Source: Rickettsiales bacterium (GTDB taxonomy: Bacteria; Pseudomonadota; Alphaproteobacteria; Rickettsiales; JABIRX01). From it: a stretch of 50,042 nucleotides of DNA. A program made the translations under genes and the position numbers. The notes below the pieces were generated by a model. It made no database searches. It was not told the DNA's origin and saw only the letters and a list, made by a program, of their open reading frames with translations. The stretch's first letter is position 1. Each line of letters opens with the position of its first letter. Positions 48,201-50,042 of the stretch are shown piece by piece. Location of the stretch: NCBI GenBank assembly GCA_016778805.1, contig JADHOX010000004.1, positions 1 through 50,042 on the forward strand. The letters are read 5' to 3'.

Positions 48201-48705
48201 TGCATCATTAAAAGCAAAAAATATTGCTGCAACAGCTTTAGAAAATGAAGAGGAAGATAATGATTATACTCCAAAAATAAATATTGGAGCTTCAATTTTG
48301 ATACCAGAAAAATATATTTCAGATGAAAAAATACGTATCGAGTTTTATCGAAGGATTGCTTTATGTAAGGATATGTCTGAAGTTGAGGAAATTGAATTAG
48401 AGATGATTGATCGTTTTGGCGATATTGTTAATGAAGTTCGTAATTTATTTTCAATAATAGCTTTAAAACAATATTGTTATAAATTAAATATTGATAGAAT
48501 TGAGGCTGGACCAAAAGCAATTTTATTTGGTTTCCGTCATGATTCATTTCTAAAACCTGATAAATTATTAGAATTTATAAATAAAAATCGATTAATTTTA
48601 AAAATTCGCCCCGATCAAAAAATTGTATTAAAATATGCTGATAATGAACCTACAAGAAGGATTAAACGTATATCAGATTTTTGTGAACAATTATTAAAAT
48701 TGTAA
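45226..48705 (+). CDS. mfd: Transcription-repair coupling factor
   Basis: Removes RNA polymerase stalled at lesions and recruits UvrA. 1159 residues from the ATG at 45226 (a TTG two codons earlier is also open). Domain order: UvrB-homology N-terminus (FPAWDCQPYDRVSPNA, EFSRKGSILDIFLPS), CarD-like RNA polymerase-interacting domain (~475-560, VVHKEHGVAEFKGL), RecG-like translocase with Walker A GDVGFGKT (633-640) and DEEQ box (738-741), LSATPIPRTLQM, QLRGRVGRS, and the C-terminal TRCF domain (LIPEKYISDEKIRIEFYRRI). Length matches the family. Followed by a 127-base AT-only gap and the coiled-coil gene. Confidence 0.97.
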   Translation: MKNALNLKQIPKHTILSGVPNYANDFILANIIKQNNDSNYLYITANDLALKNSKVTLSMILKDYEIVEFPAWDCQPYDRVSPNAQIGALRMNALYKMLSSSKPKIILSTYNAIVNKVIPKKTLESLSFQIKTGDIINQDDLIRKLSSSGYSSTSSVTNIGEFSRKGSILDIFLPSYDNPVRIDLFGDKIDFIKFFDPSSQASISNTTNVIDVVPAVEVILTEEFIDNFVNNFTKYFSYDDTQSVVYQETINGVIGLTTLHLMPLFYQNLATIFDYLPSDSNIVIAGGTENALEDRIETISDYYRTRKINFDKLKVKVKDYLPLPPDLLYLNFDEVKSKFSNYNNLTFDLKNQGNFDYDIKAVNDFYKASLALKKSSIEIFKSYINDYHVNSSELIIVICANSLHSLEQLKHILSEHDMLSEIVSIWPIKASAKINLIKAPLEKGFIYFNHIIISEQDLLGSKINRSVSNKRRAERLILEAGSIEEGEIVVHKEHGVAEFKGLKKLTIQDLEHDFLCLNYLGNDKLYVPVWNMDMVSRYGQSNEATKLDKLGSSYWATKKALVKKKLKDIAGELIDIASERELKGGKSFYSHDHLKTEFDAKFEFTETQDQERAIKDVLADLSSGKNMDRLICGDVGFGKTEVAMRAAFSVITNDMNDNVQVALIVPTTLLARQHYNNFVKRFEGFDIQIGQLSRMVSSSEKKHVIAGIETGDIQIVIGTHALLSEKVKFKNLALIIVDEEQRFGVSQKEKLKKLKQDLHILTLSATPIPRTLQMSLNGIRDLSLLTTPPVDRMAVRTFIMPFDDMIIREAILRELYRNGRVFYVCPKIKDLSKVYDKITKLVPEIKIVIAHGKMTPSELDQIMLDFCDGKYQLLLSTTIIESGIDITAANTIIIHNAHHFGLSALYQLRGRVGRSKIRAYAYLLFDEKIKLNANAEKRLEVMQTLDGLGAGFTLASYDLDIRGAGNLLGEAQSGHIKDIGVELYQQMLDEAIASLKAKNIAATALENEEEDNDYTPKINIGASILIPEKYISDEKIRIEFYRRIALCKDMSEVEEIELEMIDRFGDIVNEVRNLFSIIALKQYCYKLNIDRIEAGPKAILFGFRHDSFLKPDKLLEFINKNRLILKIRPDQKIVLKYADNEPTRRIKRISDFCEQLLKL

Positions 48706-48822
48706 TTTAAATCCTTATATTTTTTATTTTAAAAAAAAAATCTTTTATAGATCTCATAAATTTGTTATAGTGAAGATATAGTTGCATTTTAATATGTAGT
48801 TAGAGCATATCTTTTGATTAAT

Positions 48823-48828
48823 GGAGGT
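48823..48828 (+). promoter_or_regulatory. Strong Shine-Dalgarno site fixing a GTG start
   Basis: GGAGGT at 48823-48828, four bases before GTG at 48833. The in-frame ATG at 48821 overlaps this site and cannot use it, so GTG at 48833 is the preferred start of the following gene. Confidence 0.65.
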
Positions 48829-48832
48829 TAAA

Positions 48833-50041
48833 GTGGCTTTAAAAAATTCAGATTTGTTAAAATCAAAATTTACAGCACTTTCAGATACAATGAATGATAA
48901 AAAATTAGCATTAATTGTCGAAGAAAATGATCACATAAAAAAATTATATCATGATCTTGAAAAAGCAGAAATAATGCTTGAAGAATCGAATAATATATTA
49001 CTTGATCAATTAAAATTATTATCACATGAGCTTTCGGAGTCAGAAATTCTAGTTTCTAATTATGAAATTATTATAGATGATAAAGCTAGAGAGCTTATGT
49101 TATTAGAAAAATCTATCGAAAAGAATGTTAAAAAATATGAGCAGGTAAAATTAGAAAACAAAAATTTAACTAATGAGATTTCTGAACAAAAAAAATTAAT
49201 TCTGAATCTACAAGAAGAAAATGAAGTGAATTCTGAAGAGTTGAATAAATTATCAGTTTTATCAGAAAATATGTTATTAGAGATTGAAAGACATAAAAAC
49301 AAAATTGATTCATTAAATAAATATCACGAAAACCATACAGATGAAATTCGTCAAGAATTTAACAAAGAGATTCATGAATTATCTGAAAAATTAATGTCTG
49401 CTGAACAGACTATTGTCGAGAATGATAAAATTAAAAATGAATTATTAAAAAATAAATCATCATTAGAAAGAGAATTATTTGAAGCTGAGGCAAATTTTAA
49501 GTCATTAAAGCTTGATCTTGGTAAAAGCTTTAAAACAATTGATCAATTAAAAGCTCAAATTCAATTAAATGAATCTGAATTAGATAATGACAATAAATTA
49601 TTGTTACAAAAAAATGAAAATTTAAAAAATGAGATTGAATATAATCAAAAAATATATGTTGAAGAATTAAAAAACACCAATAATTCTTATATGAAAGAAA
49701 TTAGCTTTTATGAAGATGAGATAGTTAAAGTAAATAATCTATTAAAATCAGCTGATGATCAAAATGCTATTCTAAAAGATAAATTGTTAATTGCTGAAAA
49801 TAAAATTAATTTAGAAATTAATAAAAATAAAGAACTTAGTAAAAAACATTCAAATAGTGATAATTTTGTTAAATCTTTAGAAGAAGAATTAAGGGATTTA
49901 AAAAGCCTGTTTAAAACAATAGATAGTTTTTCAGAAAATGACCAACAAAAATTAAAGAAAATTATTGAATCTCAAAGTGATGATTTAGCAAGGCTTGAGA
50001 AAGAAAATAAAAATTTAAAATTGAGACAAAAAAAGAAATAG
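48833..50041 (+). CDS. Large coiled-coil protein of unknown function
   Basis: Not recognised. From GTG at 48833 it has 402 residues (406 from the ATG at 48821). Nearly the whole length is a heptad-rich, Glu/Lys/Leu/Asn-dominated coiled coil from about residue 30 to the end, with no signal peptide, no membrane segment and no globular enzyme motif. The first ~30 residues (ALKNSDLLKSKFTALSDTMN) are less charged and could be a small head. It ends in basic LRQKKK. Such proteins are usually structural or scaffolding (filament-like, chromosome- or division-associated), but composition alone cannot say which. The 115-base gap upstream (48706-48820) contains A and T runs and no clear promoter. Similarity to eukaryotic myosin-like sequences would be compositional only. 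Confidence 0.75.
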   Translation: MALKNSDLLKSKFTALSDTMNDKKLALIVEENDHIKKLYHDLEKAEIMLEESNNILLDQLKLLSHELSESEILVSNYEIIIDDKARELMLLEKSIEKNVKKYEQVKLENKNLTNEISEQKKLILNLQEENEVNSEELNKLSVLSENMLLEIERHKNKIDSLNKYHENHTDEIRQEFNKEIHELSEKLMSAEQTIVENDKIKNELLKNKSSLERELFEAEANFKSLKLDLGKSFKTIDQLKAQIQLNESELDNDNKLLLQKNENLKNEIEYNQKIYVEELKNTNNSYMKEISFYEDEIVKVNNLLKSADDQNAILKDKLLIAENKINLEINKNKELSKKHSNSDNFVKSLEEELRDLKSLFKTIDSFSENDQQKLKKIIESQSDDLARLEKENKNLKLRQKKK

Positions 50042-50042
50042 A

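Noticed and set aside
48716-48760. T and A runs after mfd as a rho-independent terminator
   Set aside because: Any stem would contain only A-T pairs between T and A tracts, which is expected by chance in this AT-rich gap.

Overview
The window reads as one continuous stretch of a compact, strongly AT-rich (low-GC) alphaproteobacterial chromosome. It holds about 48 protein genes and two tRNA genes. I see no insertion sequence, prophage, CRISPR array or rRNA. The alphaproteobacterial assignment is inferred from gene types: an Hda-type DnaA homologue next to an NDUFAF6-like squalene/phytoene-synthase homologue, SdhE upstream of Mfd, a CGFS glutaredoxin, a short NrdA and LolA. KdsB and LolA imply an outer membrane with Kdo-containing LPS. 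TrpD, PurM/PurN, DapF, PdxH and queuosine genes mean it keeps more biosynthesis than the most reduced obligate intracellular Rickettsiales. Free-living, ectosymbiotic and early-branching rickettsial-type lifestyles all remain possible; the sequence alone does not decide.

Layout. 1-3000 (+): secreted unknown protein, ABC ATPase, trpD, DedA, overlapping like one operon. 3002-5344: tRNA-Lys(CTT) on -, then two unrecognised genes facing each other (an LRR-like protein and a membrane/coiled-coil protein), the least ordinary neighbourhood by content. 5404-12137: kdsB, a 2-hydroxyacid dehydrogenase on -, grxD, a second ABC ATPase, fdxA, gyrB and dapF. 12134-16895 (-): Bat aerotolerance block DUF4381-batA-batB/C-batD. 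17031-23943 (+): folD-lolA, nrdAB behind tandem NrdR boxes, mtaB-ftsY, tRNA-Arg(TCG). 24073-27201 (+): a 1042-residue homologue of phosphoenolpyruvate carboxylase (PEPC) whose active-site loops are degraded. 27190-34521 (-): SH3-domain protein, SLC13-type permease, dusB, M16 peptidase, purM, purN, DMT permease. 34542-36426 (+): moxR-DUF58, the other half of the usual Bat operon. 36423-42949 (-): a nine-gene run hda, NDUFAF6-like, CPA2 antiporter, queE, queC, GNAT, queF, rhodanese, pdxH. 42997-50041 (+): M23 peptidase, ppa, sdhE, mfd and a long coiled-coil protein.

How genes fit together. The two Bat loci (12134-16895 and 34542-36426) together make a full MoxR/VWA system, split about 18 kb apart and on opposite strands. 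QueE, QueC and QueF cover three steps of 7-deazaguanine (queuosine) synthesis. PurM and PurN are steps of purine synthesis, and FolD makes the formyl donor that PurN uses. NrdA/NrdB supply dNTPs and carry a recognisable regulatory signature.

The most interesting items are the degenerate PEPC-like protein with a Cys/His-containing tail, a 13-bp hairpin ending two bases before the mtaB start codon, the paired NrdR boxes, the split Bat operon with a batB-batC fusion, a GNAT gene embedded in the queuosine operon, and three unrecognised proteins (3307-4056, 4064-5344, 48833-50041).
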